Shown here piece after piece: positions 44,897 to 58,039 of a stretch of DNA of 64,000 bases. The stretch covers positions 5,828,001 to 5,892,000 of the forward strand of contig JBHGNT010000008.1 in NCBI GenBank assembly GCA_043228905.1, written 5' to 3'. The stretch is from Azolla caroliniana. Lineage: Eukaryota; Polypodiophyta. Under the pieces are notes generated by a model. The model was not told the DNA's origin, did not search any database, and saw only the letters and a list, made by a program, of their open reading frames with translations. Position numbers and translations under genes: made by a program. The stretch's first letter is position 1; every line of letters begins with the position of its first letter.

Positions 44897-45523
44897 ATAT
44901 AATCAATGATCAGCCCCAAGTTGTAAATCTATCCCCATATGTGCTCTTAGAGTGCACATTTTGTGATAGCGCCCCAAATGAGGAGCGGCTAGTGTGCAAC
45001 TCGACCATATGGGTCGATAAGGTGTTAATCTAGGAAACCGTAGATGCGTAGGACACAATATATTTAGGAAAGAGAGAAATAGATAAAAGGATTGTCTAAT
45101 CAAGTCAGCTAGAATATTTTGTGGGCAAGTTACGATGTACTTAGTCTTGAAGTATGCGTCATTGACTTCAAGATAAGTATTATCTAGCACTAGCCTGTAC
45201 CTAGGGAGTTGGGTCATATTAAATGACAAGTCAGTTGACAGAAAAGGAATATCTCCACTACTGTCAACTGACTTGCACATTTATACTAAGACCAAACATA
45301 GATTATAAGTCACTTTTCTCACACAGTGGTCAGATTGATCATTAGTCCCCACTAATTTTGTAGTGAGCCGGTCCATATCCTATCTAAGCTCTAAGGTGTG
45401 AGCGCATGGGAAAACTACCATTTTGAACTACTCTCATATGTAATAGAAATTCTGTTTTCATATATCCATCTCTGCAGTTGTAACTCTATATACCTATCTA
45501 CTCGATTCTCAATATTTCTAACA
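44891..45523 (+). repeat. 3' LTR of copia E
   Basis: 633 bp with TGTTAG...CTAACA ends, identical by eye to the 5' LTR. Its first six bases also encode the last Cys and the stop of the polyprotein. Confidence 0.95.
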
Positions 45524-46384
45524 ACCAGGAGGAGGAGGAGGCCATGTGAGCTCGAACCTTCCGCACCATTATCAGCTGCTACATGAAGAGCAAATTCTGC
45601 AAGATCTGCCAAAGGCCTAGCATCTATTATATCCAACATAGGAACAAAGCGAGAGCCAAGAACGATGGACAGTATTCGCACTAGGCCACTTGGTCGTAAA
45701 CCCCGTGGGCCGAGGCCACTGCCGCCGCAATCAATGTCGTTGTTGCCGCTGTCGTGAAGATTTTCAGCAATGGTGTGAAAATCGCATAAAACATACGAAA
45801 TCGAGTATGAATCATAATAGTGAAAATACTATTTTAAATAATTTTAATATTTTAGTACAAAAAGATGGAGGTCTTCAAGAGCTTTCGAATGCACTTTACT
45901 ACATAAGAAACGAACATCTAAGTCTCAAGTTATGAGGGTAGGAAGTTTGTAAAGGAAAAGAGAAAGATAAAACTGTGAGAGATCCCACATAGACAGAACA
46001 AATAAGGATCTTACCATATATAAGGCAAAGAAAAAACTATTGTCTTTGTGTTTATGTGTGGAGCATAGAGAGTTCAAGGTGACTTGAACTAAGCTAATTG
46101 GATGAGTGGGTGTGGCCTAGCTACTTGTAAAAGTTTTTTGCCAACCAAAACCGGCGGCAACCGGCGACGGTGACAGTGACGGTGATGGTGAGCCGGTGAG
46201 CCAGCGACCGGCCGGTTACCGGCAAACGACCTTGGGATGCGGACCAAACCGGCTCGGGATGCGGACTAAACCAGGCCAAACCGAATGAATGCAAATCGGT
46301 CACGGCGGTCAATCGCGGTGCATGGTGTTTTAAAGATATTTGGTCCAAAAGCCTAATAGTATTTTGTGCATAAAAGAAAAAGAT
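45524..46384. other. Region without a recognised gene
   Basis: Sequence right of copia E. It contains GGA repeats at 45527-45541, AT-rich DNA, and a GACGGTGACAGTGACGGTG patch near 46165. Open frames here are short and resemble nothing I know. Confidence 0.4.
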
Positions 46385-46455
46385 GTAAGCAAGACTCGAA
46401 CTTAACACCTCCAAGATAAGAAGCAATAGGCTTACCATTAAGCCAAACCATTTCT
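46385..46455 (-). repeat. tRNA-derived SINE head (minus)
   Basis: The minus strand reads an A-box-like TGGCTTAATGGTAAG (46445-46431) and a B-box-like AAGTTCGAGTCTT (46403-46391), spaced as in tRNA. The predicted stems are poor, so it is a SINE or tRNA relic, not a working tRNA. Confidence 0.5.
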
Positions 46456-46674
46456 TTAAAGATTATATTTTTATCATTATAGCTTTAGATGTAAATTCTC
46501 ATGTGTGACAGCTTAGATGATAACATGGCCCACATGTAGAACCATCTCTTCCCTATAAAAGGAGAAGGAAGTATAGACAAAAGAACCCAAGAAATAAGAT
46601 TGAGAGGATTATATTGGATCTAAAGAAAGATATATTATAATAGAGAGGGAGAGAAATGTATCTTCAAGAGAAGA

Positions 46675-46750
46675 GAAGAACTAGCTTGGTGATTGTGGTC
46701 CTCAACGCGCAACGAAAGGGCGGTGGTTCGAGTCTTATACTTGTCGAGAG
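46675..46750 (+). repeat. tRNA-derived SINE head (plus)
   Basis: TAGCTTGGTGATTGTGG (A-box position, 46682) and GGTTCGAGTCT (B box, 46725-46735) show tRNA spacing. TATAAAAGG lies upstream near 46554. It is inverted relative to 46385-46455. Confidence 0.5.
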
Positions 46751-47251
46751 ATTGAAGGGAAGACTATGGTCCACTATTAAGAAAGAGGAAGGTGGTTACC
46801 TTGCGAGACAAGAATTGAAAGTTCAACTACGATTGCAACCATTTTGTAACTCTTTCATGAAAATGATTATAAATTTCATATATTTTCTCAAATATTATTT
46901 TATATCTTATCTTGTCATATCTTATATTCCTTAAAAATCCTATCTTGTCATATCTTATTGATCTCTATTCACTCCATCTCTACTCTTTCGTCTCTTTCGT
47001 CCATAATCCTAGTGAGTCCTTCCTCACTTTCACGTTATCTTTTGTCTACGCAACGCTACGCTTTTAGGTGAGCCACATCACGACATCGTAATGATTGACG
47101 AAGGCTTTCATTTTCTAATTGAAGTTGTTCCAAGACTGCCATTACTTGGTTTAAGTTGTTGACCGAGTCAGACATGGTAACAAGAAGAGGAAGGTGAACA
47201 AACTATCACGGACGAGTAGACGAGGCTAGGGACAAGTAGACGAAGCTAAAT

Positions 47252-47292
<41 letters not shown>

Positions 47293-47556
47293 ATAGACAA
47301 GAGAGCAAGAAAGAGAGAGAGAAAATAGACAAGAGGGCGAGAACTGAATTATGCTTCCGTAACTCGGGTGCACCTTGATTACAATCAAGGTGCACTCGAG
47401 TATTTATACAAGCATCTAGAGCTAGGAAACATCTAGAGAGTGCATGGAAACTTCTAGAGAGTGCATGACGATGCATTCTCTAGAAGTTTCTTGAAAGTTC
47501 TATTGATTAACCCACAATGTAATAAGTTGAATCTTATACAATACAGTAATGCATAA
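46751..47556. other. Region without a recognised gene; GA microsatellite
   Basis: AT-rich DNA with a (GA)n run at 47256-47290 and GA-rich flanks to 47340. An imperfect repeat of CATCTAGAGAGTGCATG occurs at about 47410-47470. No gene is seen. Confidence 0.5.
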
Positions 47557-47590
47557 ATGGATGTAGCTCAATTGGTAAGGTTGCCCAATA
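47557..47590 (+). repeat. SINE head fragment (A box only)
   Basis: ATGGATGTAGCTCAATTGG is almost the same as the SINE start at 57764. It is cut off after GGTTGCCCAATAAG, where the copia F fragment begins. Confidence 0.5.
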
Positions 47591-48479
47591 AGACTAGGAT
47601 GAAGGAACTCGGAGATGCTTGACATATTTTGGGCATGAGAATAGAGCGAGATAGATCGAAGAAGATTCTTAGGCTCTCCCAATCTAAGTATATACGAAAG
47701 GTGCTAAAGAGGTTCAACATGGATAAGTCAAAACCCACACCAACGATGCTCCCGGAGTCAATTCAACTATCATACAGAGAGTCTCCATCCGTAGATGTAG
47801 AGGCAGAGCATATGAGAAAGATCTCTTGGGCATCAATAGTAGGAAGTCTCATGTACGCAATGGTAGCCACCTAACTGGACCTTGCATATGGAAGAGGAGC
47901 TACCAACTGCTACATGTCTAACTCAGGAGAGAAGCATTGGGAAGCAGTCAAGGACATATTCTGATACCTTTGGGGAACTGAGAATATGTAGCCGTCATTA
48001 GAAATGGATCATTCGACCGAAGTCGAAGGCTTCACCGACTCCGATTATGCTAGACATCCCGATAATCAAAAGTCGACATCGGGGTATGTTTTCACCTATG
48101 GAGGTGGAGCAATTTCATGAAAGTCAAAACTCCAAGAATGTACGACACTCTCCACAACAGAGGCCAAATACATCGTCGAGTCGAAGGTAGCAAAGGAAGT
48201 TATGCGGCTGCAAAGACTACCGGCTGATTTCTCGGCCAATAGTCGAATCAACTATCCTACTCCGACCTTGCATTGTGACTCACAAAACGCAATTCACCTC
48301 GTTGGGAACCTTGTTTACCATTCGAAAACAAAGCACATAGAGGTGAGGTATCATCATATTCGGGATCTCATCACCGACAAGAAGCTCGAAGTCCAGAAGA
48401 TCGATACCAAGATGAACATCATCGTTTGCCTGACAAAGCTTCTCTTAGATCATCGCTTTAGTGCATTAATGATATAGAT
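47591..48479 (+). pseudogene. Copia F RT end and RNase H, 5'-truncated
   Basis: This is the C-terminal part of a copia polyprotein with many stops. It starts within RT (HILGMRIERDRSKKIL at about 47620), continues with GSLMYAMVAT (47845) and then RNase H (FTDSDYARHPDN near 48034; LSTTEAKYI; LHCDSQNAIHL near 48268; HIEVRYHHIRDL). Everything upstream of RT is missing. Its own 3' LTR follows at 48817. Confidence 0.85.
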
Positions 48480-48816
48480 GCAACTATGACAAGCTACCAA
48501 GAATAGAACAACCGAAACAAAGGAAGCATGGAAAGGAGACAAGTCACAAATTTGAAAGGCTAAAAAGGCCATAGACCCTGAAAGGACCAAAGACGATCGA
48601 AGGGCCCAAAGAGTCAAAAGTTGATCGCAAGACCAATAGGCTGAAGAGCCGAAGAGCTGACAAGCAGAAGTGTTGAGTCGACCCAATTTGACCACTCTTG
48701 ATTCTTGATCTAGTTTATAGCTTGTAAAATTCCCTAATTGTATTGTAATCTAGGTTTACGGGGGAGATCACCCCTAATTTGTTGTAACAGTATGAGTAAT
48801 CCTTTTAAGGGGAATT
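48480..48816 (+). other. Copia F 3' untranslated region and purine tract
   Basis: Non-coding sequence between the RNase H stop and the LTR. AAGGGGAATT directly before 48817 is a plausible polypurine tract. Confidence 0.5.
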
Positions 48817-49078
48817 TGTTGGACTAAAAGTCCCACTCCACCCATTTGTCTCTTTAATGTGAACCCTCCCCTCGGAGTTAAGGTTTAGTTACCCTAGCTA
48901 GGTATAAATAATAGGGAACTAAGTCTTATAATGTCATCGGTGGGATTTGAATAAAACCATCCCTCTCTTGCAAAACTGTGTAACCGTCTTTCACCCTTAT
49001 TCTTTGTATATAACTTGTTATCAATTGAACACTGTATCAATCATTTACTTGATTCAGGCTTGCTTGTTCCTTCTAACA
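48817..49078 (+). repeat. 3' LTR of copia F
   Basis: A 262-bp sequence with TGTTGGAC at the start and TTCTAACA at the end, and GGTATAAATAAT (TATA type) near 48901. No second copy is present in the window, consistent with 5' truncation. Confidence 0.65.
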
Positions 49079-49119
49079 AGATCCATATACATATTCAGCA
49101 TTAGTCAACCAAGGCACCA

Positions 49120-49365
49120 TATAGTGCCATTATTGAGAGTCCAAAGGTTATGGGAGTCAAACGCTCCTGAGAGTCAAAAGTTTGTGGGGGTCGAACACTC
49201 CCAAGAGTCAAATGCTCATAGGAATCGAACACTCGTTAGAGTCGAAGGATCACTAGAGTAAAAAACTCCTAGAGTCAAAGGCTCGCTAGAGTCAAAAGCT
49301 CTAAGAGTCAAAGGCTCCGAGGAGTTGAAAGCTCTAAGTGTTGAATGCTTGGGGGAGTCTATTAA
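49120..49365. repeat. Degenerate minisatellite (GAGTCAAA-GCTC)
   Basis: About a dozen loose copies of a 16-24 bp unit such as AGAGTCAAAGGCTC form a tract. Similar words occur at about 48600-48625 upstream of the copia F LTR. Confidence 0.75.
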
Positions 49366-51984
49366 GAGTTTAATACTAATCAATGGACCAAAATAAAGTA
49401 AAAGAAGGAAAAAAGATTGGATAGAAGAACCCGTTCCACCCGATCACCCCCGAGCTATGATCTAGACATAGCCAACCTACCACCGACGTCCCATACCGCC
49501 GGATATTAGGATGACTAATACCTTGGAAGACATTACACGATCGTCGAGACGAAAGCCTAGCCTGTACCACCGGTGTCTAAGACAGCAACCTTCCGACATA
49601 ATGTGCTTATGATGGTAGCTAAGCCTCATACTTATACCTTTTCCTAGGTCCCATGAATAGATGTGCCTTTCTAAAAGGCTCTTCATTCATTGGTTGTCGA
49701 AATCATGATAGTGCATGCACCTATCATTCCTTCTATCTAATCACATTAGTCCCCTTTTTTAACATTAGTGAACATACCATTCACTTATGTAAATATTAGT
49801 GACCTACACCCTCACCTACGTTGTATGTACATAACATAGTCAAAAGCTCCCACAATCCGAAGGGTGCAATGTGTTCCTCTCCTTTCCTCTCTCACTCGCA
49901 TGAAGTATATTAACAATTAATGTACGAGATTAGGCTTGAAACAAGAGAGTAGCATAACAAACATAAGATTAAGGAGGGATTACGCAATCTTAAGAAAAAT
50001 GAAACCTCTTTTTAGGCCGAAAATGTTAGATTAAGAAGGAACCCTTTATAAAGTAGGGTTTACAAAGGTTTGAATGGGCTTACAATGGTGGCAACTAAAA
50101 GTTAACCACCAAATAAGAAACAAAAATAGAAGAGGGTTGAAGCTTCTAATGTTGGCGAGTCAAGTGGGCGGTCGAGACCGCAATTACCTCCGACAGCTAC
50201 GATGCCTCGAATCGGAGTAGAGTTCTTGGGCCACTCCATCCTCCCTTTGAACGACCAGTGTGCAAGCTTGCCGAACCTCTCCTTGATGCTTCCACAAAGA
50301 ATATGAGCTTGGCAACGTCGAAGAACGCGACGACCACCTAGGAAGAAGAAGAGGTCGACAAGGAGAAGCCAAGGCACGATATACCTTCACGCTAATCCTA
50401 GCTCGGGCTTCCAATGCCAAAATACAAGCACCGGAAATGAATAACCCCTTCTTCAGAATGTTGAAAACCCTAAAGCAAAAAGAGTTGAGGAAGAAAAGAA
50501 GTCAAAATATCGAAGAAGACCATGAAAAGAAACCTCCAAAGCCCCTAAATTGAAGAAAACCCAAAATGTCCCCTTTTTCCCTCCTTTTTTAGGACGACAA
50601 CACGATAAAGACTCTACCTCTACACCCTTTGAACCAAGTGAATGGATTTAAGTAGTAGGTCTTTCACTATATTTTTATATTTTCTGATATTTGCAATACT
50701 ATTGCCCCCTTTCTTTTCTCTTTTCCCCACATTTCACACATTTTTCTTTTCTTCCTTTTATCCGCACGTTTTCACATGTTCTTTTCCTCTTTTTATTTGA
50801 GTTCGCACCTTCAAGCATGCCACATCACAACAACAAGTCACACAAATACCCAATTCAACCAAACCCACAATTGAATGGATGTCTCGAGCCCAATATGCCC
50901 ACGAGGCCAAGGAACTCTTGACTCTACATATTGAACACAATGTACCTAGGAAGGGGAATTCTATGAGGCAACCTACATAGGGGTCTATGGATTCTTACCA
51001 CACAGCTTCACATCCTCCTTGGCTCATGCCCCTTGTTGTCCCGCTTGAGTAGTGCACACACGTGCGATTTACGATGAGCTCGACCGCCACATCAACTTGT
51101 CTACTTCCCACATCAGTCAACTTTATTGCCATTATTGTTGTAACCTTTTTTCCCCACTTATATATATATATATACCTTTAAACCCACCCTGTTTTGTTTT
51201 TCCCTTACACTTAAATAAACTAAATTGGCCTACCCTTTATCCCTCACCCTTCCTTTTACCTTACTAATCCATTAAGGGACAAGCCCATAGAACAATATGA
51301 ACTTACAAAATACCCTTATGACATACTAATAAACATATATCCATAGCAACCTACACAAGGATACATATTTAGACATATACACATCCTTATTTATACCCTC
51401 AAATTAACATAAACTTTCTCCCACATAAATACAGACAACTTCCCTACACTTCGACACATACATGACCATTTATATGAACACAATTCTTGAATATACATAT
51501 CTACACATAAACAATCATCCAATCGAACATATACACGCATACTCATTTCATATTCCCTTAATTACAAATCTCTCTTCTTTCACATATATGCACACGCACA
51601 AAATCAAATATGATTATTGCCATATACACATACCACATGTATTTATATAACAAGCACATAGACCGACAATATTCATACACAAGCCAATCCCATGGTCACT
51701 CTTTAATCCTTAGACATACTTAATCTAGGCACTAAATCCAATATTGTCGGGTAACTTGAAATCATCAAAACTACAACTTAAGTCCACAAGCCATCCTCTC
51801 TAGTTCAAGTTCCTAGTGATCCTGCTCACATTTCATACACATGGGCATATTTTCACGACAGGGATCCACCACCATTGTCAAAATCGTTCTGAGACGATGG
51901 TAGGAAAATTTTCAACTTTGAAATCCTACGACATAGCAAGAAAATTGTCAATGTCAAGGGACGACCCCCCTACACCGAGCCTTT
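49366..51984. other. Long region without a recognised gene
   Basis: I found no conserved motif, long open frame or element ends here. There are pyrimidine-rich patches (50690-50790), a short TA repeat (51160-51170) and AT-rich, CATA-rich DNA from 51300. A sequence near 51800-51845 resembles 52735-52780 (TTCAAGTYCCTRGTGRTC words), suggesting a dispersed repeat. Confidence 0.4.
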
Positions 51985-52046
51985 GTGGATTTTATTCCAT
52001 GAAAAATCATGTGGAATACATTCCACGAAGACTCGTGGAAATCCGC
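51985..52046. other. Clustered palindromes able to form a three-way junction
   Basis: An outer stem GTGGAT/ATCCGC (51985-51990 with 52041-52046, one wobble) encloses two hairpins. One is ATTCCA...TGGAAT (51994-51999 with 52012-52017), extended by TGA/TCA. The other is TTCCACGA/TCGTGGAA (52021-52028 with 52033-52040, loop AGAC). Confidence 0.5.
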
Positions 52047-53495
52047 CCTTCCGCAAAAGAGAAAAGAAGGAAATCATGTGCCCTCCCTCCCCCCATAATT
52101 GAGTAACATAGTGAAGGAGATGAAGGTGGTGCCTTTGCTACTGTTATCATTGTTATTGTTGACATTAACGAGTAATTTCAACATGTCAACTTCTCCTCCT
52201 ACTCCTTTCGCACTTGATTTCTAAAGAACCTAAGCCATGGGGGGGCTTTGAATTTATCAAAATACCTCTCCTACACATGAACATATACTTACAAATACAT
52301 TTATTCCTAAACATCGCTTATAATTTTATATACACACACACCTCTACTTGCACCTACTCAACAACATAACATATTCCCATAGTCCCATAGTCCCACACAA
52401 AAACACTCAAATATATGAAACATTAGTATTTATTTAAACATTCATTCAAACACAATATACATGTGCAAATATATATATATATATGCATTCACATTTATAT
52501 ACGAATACTCTCATTCAAATACGTACAAGCACATATGCAAGGCAATTACATAAATTCTCTAATATGCTAAGAAACTTGAACTCGCACACTTATACAAGGA
52601 CTCACATACATTCACATACTTAAAAGACTAATATCAAGGTTTATAAAGAACTTTCAAAGGAATTTGGGAGTCACTTTCGCTTGTAGCTACAAAGGTTTTT
52701 GAAGTCATCAATTCAATTGCCAGACTTGTCTTCACTGGTTCAAGTCCCTGGTGGTCTCGCTTTCATTTCACACACAGAAGATTGTGATATGTGTGGATTT
52801 GCATTTTATGTATGTATGTGCATACATATGAACATGTTGATGTGTATGTGTATGTGTATATATATGTATTTGTATGGGTATTTTTCATATGTTGATTGTG
52901 AAATGCCTGATAGATGAATCATTATATATTATTGTATAATATTGATTCCATTGCATAACAAATCTTTGCCTTAGCTCTCTTAATTGTGTCGCGTACTCAA
53001 ATGTAAAAAGTCGATCCAACACGCTCTATGGGACTGCCCAGAGACCCATTGAATATGGCGGGGGGTTGGCCGCCTATTGCAATTATGCCAAGTGCAAGGC
53101 ACAATCAACTAGAGAGATGTATGTTGGTTATCATGGTAGACCCCAGTTGACAAGTACGAACATCAAGAGGAGGGGATGACGTTGGTGATAAACGCACAAG
53201 AGATCTTGTTTTCCACCATTGACAATATCCACTCAACTCCTATTAATGTCAAAGCTCAAGTTGTGTTGGATTTGGTCAGCCCAATAACTCTTTGGATTCT
53301 CTGGAAACAATGGTGAAGATGGGTCTTTTCCAACCAAACTATTCATCAAGTAATGTTATTGCAGGAGATATGGAGTGACGTTGTAGCCACTCCAAAGAGC
53401 CAATACGATGGCCTCACGAGCAAATGCGATGGAGTCGAAAGACAACGATTAGCCTTCATCCAACAATGGTCATCCTCTCCCTTTCTATAGTTAGT
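52047..53495. other. Region without a recognised gene
   Basis: AT-rich, with TA runs at 52472-52484 and GTATGTGTATGTG repeats at 52838-52870. No coding signal is seen. Confidence 0.4.
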
Positions 53496-53499
53496 GGGC

Positions 53500-53920
53500 C
53501 TCCATAACAATCGGCAACAGTTCGGTTCGGTTTGGTTTTGTTTGAGAGGGTCTAAACCGTTTAAATTTTTTGAAACCTGAACCGAACCACGAAACCGTGG
53601 AGACCTAACAATCGGCAAACCGAACCGAACCGCAAAACCACGGCTTAACAGTTTCAATGGTTTGGTTCGGTTTCAATAGTCAGAAACCACGGTTTAAACA
53701 GTTTATTTTATTTTATTTTTAAACTTTAAATTTTTAAAAAATTTGTTTTTAAACAATTCTTTCATTTTTAGACCTTATTCTCACATTTTAGGAGCATCTT
53801 AAAAAAAATTAAAAAAATTATCAATTTTAAAAAATTTTAATTTTAATTTTACATTTTTTTGATCTATGTTGAAAACCGAAACCGAACCACAAAACCAGGA
53901 ACTATCATGTCCCTACTGGG
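53500..53920. repeat. GGTTCGGTTT-rich MITE-like repeat
   Basis: GGTTCGGTTTGGTTTTG words at 53520-53545 are mirrored by reverse-complement AACCGAACC words at 53575-53640 and 53870-53900, around an AT-rich centre. The right end in reverse reads CAGTAGGGACATGATAG, similar to hAT-type TIRs. A matching left end and target duplication are not visible. Confidence 0.5.
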
Positions 53921-56900
53921 ATTTGGATATAAAATTCTCATTTGTAAAATTTTATAACTAATAGGAGGTTTTTTTGGGATAAAAAACAAATCTTTGCATT
54001 AACAAACTCTCTGTAGTGATTTGTGGTGCCTTGAAACACTTATTTATTCCTCATGTCAATGATTGGTCTCGCATGGAACTAATCTTTAGATACCTCAAAC
54101 TTATTATCTAATTAAATATTTCATATAATTTCGACAATACTATTAATTGTTTTCAATGTAGGTTGAGTCACTTTGTAATTTAACACGTTGTTATAATAAT
54201 GAAGTCAATGGAACTTTATCCATTTCGTAGTCACAAAAGAGATGGTTGATGTTGGTAAAATCATTCTCCCATTGGTGCTCCTATGTGTTAAGGTAGTAGA
54301 AAAAAAGACATGGGTTAGTGTCTAAATGAATTCAACCATTAAATACTGAAATACACAATGACATAGGTATAACAAAAAGCCATATGTTCTAAGCTTATAC
54401 ATTTCCTTCTAAACCAATTCAACTAGTAAATCCTTAAATACATATAGATATCAAAATAAATGGGTATTTAAGGAATATAAACTTTGTGCCTTCTGTGTTT
54501 GTGTGTTGGGTGGGTGAGGGTCACATGGATGCAAAGTTTAATTAGGTCTATGATTGGAAGAAAGAAGTTTGGTGTCACGTCACAATGGCTCGACTTGACA
54601 CTCCTTCGTGGAGCAAGCAACTACACTTAGGTTTCAAGGCCCAATGCTCCTTCAGTAAGGAAACAACCTCTCATGTAGCGGCTATGTTGGAGTAACCCTC
54701 TTCATGCAGTTCTTTACTCAAGTTGTTCGAGTGGCAGATGCTCGAATGAGTTAGTTCCTTTGAGTAGTGCCTTCTTGAACAAATTCGTTCTTGATATGCT
54801 TAACGAAACACATGACCGACTCAAATATGGAGTATGTTCAAGTAGCAAAGACCAAGGAGAATTCTTGGGTTCCAATGTTAGAGCTACTCATCAAGTTAGA
54901 GCTACATGAGTGAGATAACAAAGGGTAAAAATTGGTATGATCTAAAGCACATAGCCACACGGTGCAAAAATTGAAGTAACGCCAACCTATGCTCCTGCGC
55001 TGAAAAAGATAGAATCATAAATCCAAAACATTGATCACAATTGTAGTTGACACAAATTCAACTGGTTTTGGGTTGTTTGTTAACCAAGTTGTTGAAAAGG
55101 GTTCATGACATTATTCTTTTTGGGGACAAAGGTTTTAATGAATGACAAAGTGGTTGTATGTTGATCAAAAGAGAGCTTGGCGAATCCTATCGGAAGTCGA
55201 GACCAACCAAGTCTATCTAACTAGGTCCAATGTGATCATTGAGACATATTGTCTAAGGTCTCCCTATCATGTGCATGATAACAAACTGTACGATACTAGA
55301 TGTAGCAATGCTAGGCAGTGTGGGTAGTGCACAAAAAATTCCTTGACCCAAAATATTGACATATATTATTCCACAATTAAGGAAAATACTGTCATATTCT
55401 TGGTGTTAACAACCCTATAAGGCTTAATATTTCCAATCTAAAATATTAATGACATGGCAAAATTCACACAAGAAACATGGTTACATTATAATTTGAGGGA
55501 ACCACCCTTTATTAAGTAGAAATGGCTAATGCCCAATGAGATTTAAATGTGAAAGGAATCCTTAGGGTTTCCAACTTGTTTAAAGTGCAAGAGTTGGCAT
55601 GTAAAAAAAATGCCTTTTGGTGGCCCCTCTTTTGGGGCCACCATTTGGATTTCCAAGTTGGAAGACTTTTTGTCGATGTCTTCATAGCAATGGCTATGTA
55701 GTAGAGCGTTAGACACTTGAAAGCATGGTTTTGAGTCCCTCCTCTCACAAAATTAGGATTAATTTGAGTGAAGTTTTGCTCCTAGTGCTCAAATTTTATG
55801 CCAAAATTCTCATCATGATCTTGAATTGCCCAATTCATGTCAAGAACACAATTTACAATCACTTTTTGAAATATGTATAGATTAAAACATCATGGTGGTT
55901 ATATTTTACATAGAGTTTAGTAAGCTTAGATAGGTGTAAAACTAAGATCTAATCTATTTTGTACAAAAGTCAACCCTTTTACATAGAGTAAGAGAGATTA
56001 AGTTAAAGAAATGTATTGAGGGGATATCCTTGTGTTTCAGCATGACAAGTCTACAATCGATGGCACGTGCCTTGGTCTAATAGGCCTCCCACGTGCCCTC
56101 ATGATTTGCTAATCCATATCTCCAAATCCTAGAAAGACAAAGATGATTAGTTTGCTCCATGGTTACACTCAAATGTGGAATGTCCAAATGAGATGTTAAG
56201 GAAAATTTGAGTGACATTTTACTTCAAGCCAATGCTCAAACCTCTTGCCAACACTATGATACATGCAAAAAACTAGATCCTAACCATAGGAGCACATGCT
56301 TATTATATGATGATCACTCTTTCTCATCATGCTAAGTCACCCAACTAGTTAAATGATTCTAGTGACAAGCCTATAGTGATCTTACCAAAACAAGCATACA
56401 AAGATCAACATCTCATGACATTGTACAAAGCGCTTGAGAAATGAGTTAGGTTATTATTGTGAAATATTTACATCTTGTTTCTTTCTTAAAACTCTTAATT
56501 GTTACTTTCACTTTTGGCCACTTATGTTGGTTGTTTGACCAATAATCACCGTCCTCTTATTCCAGTACTTATACCTACATAAAGAATGTCTATTATTCCC
56601 ATTTTTACTCCTTATGTTACACTTTTTGATCTTCCAATCATGTACACACCCATAAGATAACCAACCATTTTGTGTATTGATATTGTGGTTAATCTTGCAG
56701 ATCCCTTGAGTCTTCTACAATTCAATGAAATTGAGAGTGGGTTTTTATTTTAAGTGTTGAAGCACGAAGTGATGATTGCAAGGTAACAAAAACGTTGAAA
56801 GGTTTGAAGAAATATAAATAGTTAATGGTCATTCAAGCTAAAGCTAACGACAATCATTGCAACACAGTCAAAACCAGATTCACAAAGCAAAAGTATTTCT

Positions 56901-57763
56901 ATGTAATTGGAAATAATGCATAACAAATTAACTTGCATCATATTAGATCATTATATCTATACATCAGGTGGGAGAAGTTGATCATCACCACATTCATATA
57001 TGTTCATTTAGTTGTTCCAAATTAAATTTGAAATTTATGAATCTCATGTATTTCTTGAAATAATATCTTAAATTTAAAACAGTGGGGTTGTCTGTATTTC
57101 GTTGTTTAAAATTCTAGGGGTTGTCCAGGTTTAGTTCAACCTTTGACTTTGGATTGTATGTAAAGCATAAGGAGTCAATGCAAATAATCAAAGAAGCGCG
57201 TTCTGTTGCATCATAATATACATGTATGTCAAGATTTTTAAATCAATTAAAAGTTAGAAGTCGACCCACGAGTGTTGAGGATTTCATGATTCTCAAACTT
57301 TCAAGATGAAAATTTGGAGGTTTCAAATTTGATATTTTTTTAGTCCAAAATTGTGGTATGTGAATGAGAAGTCAACAAAATTTCGTGGTTTTCCTCTCTT
57401 GAATACATTGAAGAAGTCAACGAATGACATGAGAGTTGAGGAGGAGAGAGAATGCTGACAAATCAAATTTATGATGCCCTTTTGGGATGCCTCAATAAAT
57501 AAAAACTTGATGGAGACGAATTAAGTATGAATATAGTCTGGCCAAGCATTTATCAGACATTCGAAACAAGTATTTTGTTTGGTAACAATGATCGCAAAAG
57601 AACTGAATGGAAGCATTAACGTCAAAGACGTCGACCAAAGGAATTGGAGATGTTAAACAGATAAAGAAAGAGTTTGAGACACACAAAAGCCGACCGACCA
57701 ACTATCAGAGAGAGACATATGTCTGCTACAACAAGTACTCAAGAGAGAGAGAAAAATAACCCA
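53921..57763. other. Long region without a recognised gene
   Basis: AT-rich DNA of moderate complexity. No open frame above about 80 codons has a familiar motif. No LTR, TIR or tandem repeat with clear limits was found. The function, if any, is unknown. Confidence 0.4.
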
Positions 57764-57975
57764 AATGGATGTAGCTTAGTTGGTAAGGTTGCCCGATAAG
57801 GACTAAGAGGTCATGGGTTCAACTCTTACATTCCACAATGGCATCTAAGAGATATGTATAGATGATGAAGTATCTAATAAAGAGGTGAGAAAATTGGGTT
57901 TTGAACTCATAGAAGATATAGTGCTCGTAGTATAACAATTTATAACTAGGGTAATCTAATTACGATTAAAAAGGA
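57764..57975. repeat. Inverted pair of tRNA-derived SINE heads
   Basis: On the plus strand, GGATGTAGCTTAGTTGG (A box, 57772-57783) and GGGTTCAACTC (B box, 57815-57825) have tRNA spacing. On the minus strand, TTACCCTAGTTATA (57954-57941) and GAGTTCAAAACCC (57908-57895) form a second, weaker head. The two face each other within about 210 bp. Confidence 0.55.
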
Positions 57976-58039
57976 TAGATAGATTGTATTATCGTCTTCG
58001 GAGGTCAAATATGACCTATGAGACCCAAAATATTACATT

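Larger units (their letters stand above)
40072..45523 (+). mobile_element. Ty1/copia element E, intact and young
   Basis: This full-length 5452-bp element has two 633-bp LTRs that look identical by eye (40072-40704 and 44891-45523). It has an iMet primer site, one uninterrupted 1364-codon ORF and a polypurine tract. The flanks share ACCA directly at each end (40068-40071 and 45524-45527); a 5-bp copy is not seen. Identical LTRs and an open ORF indicate very recent insertion and possible activity. Confidence 0.95.

Noticed and set aside
47206-47476. Ser/Leu-repeat peptides
   Set aside because: They come from the GA/CT microsatellite.
57764-57840. Functional tRNA gene
   Set aside because: A and B boxes are present but the acceptor and anticodon stems do not pair well; it is a SINE head.
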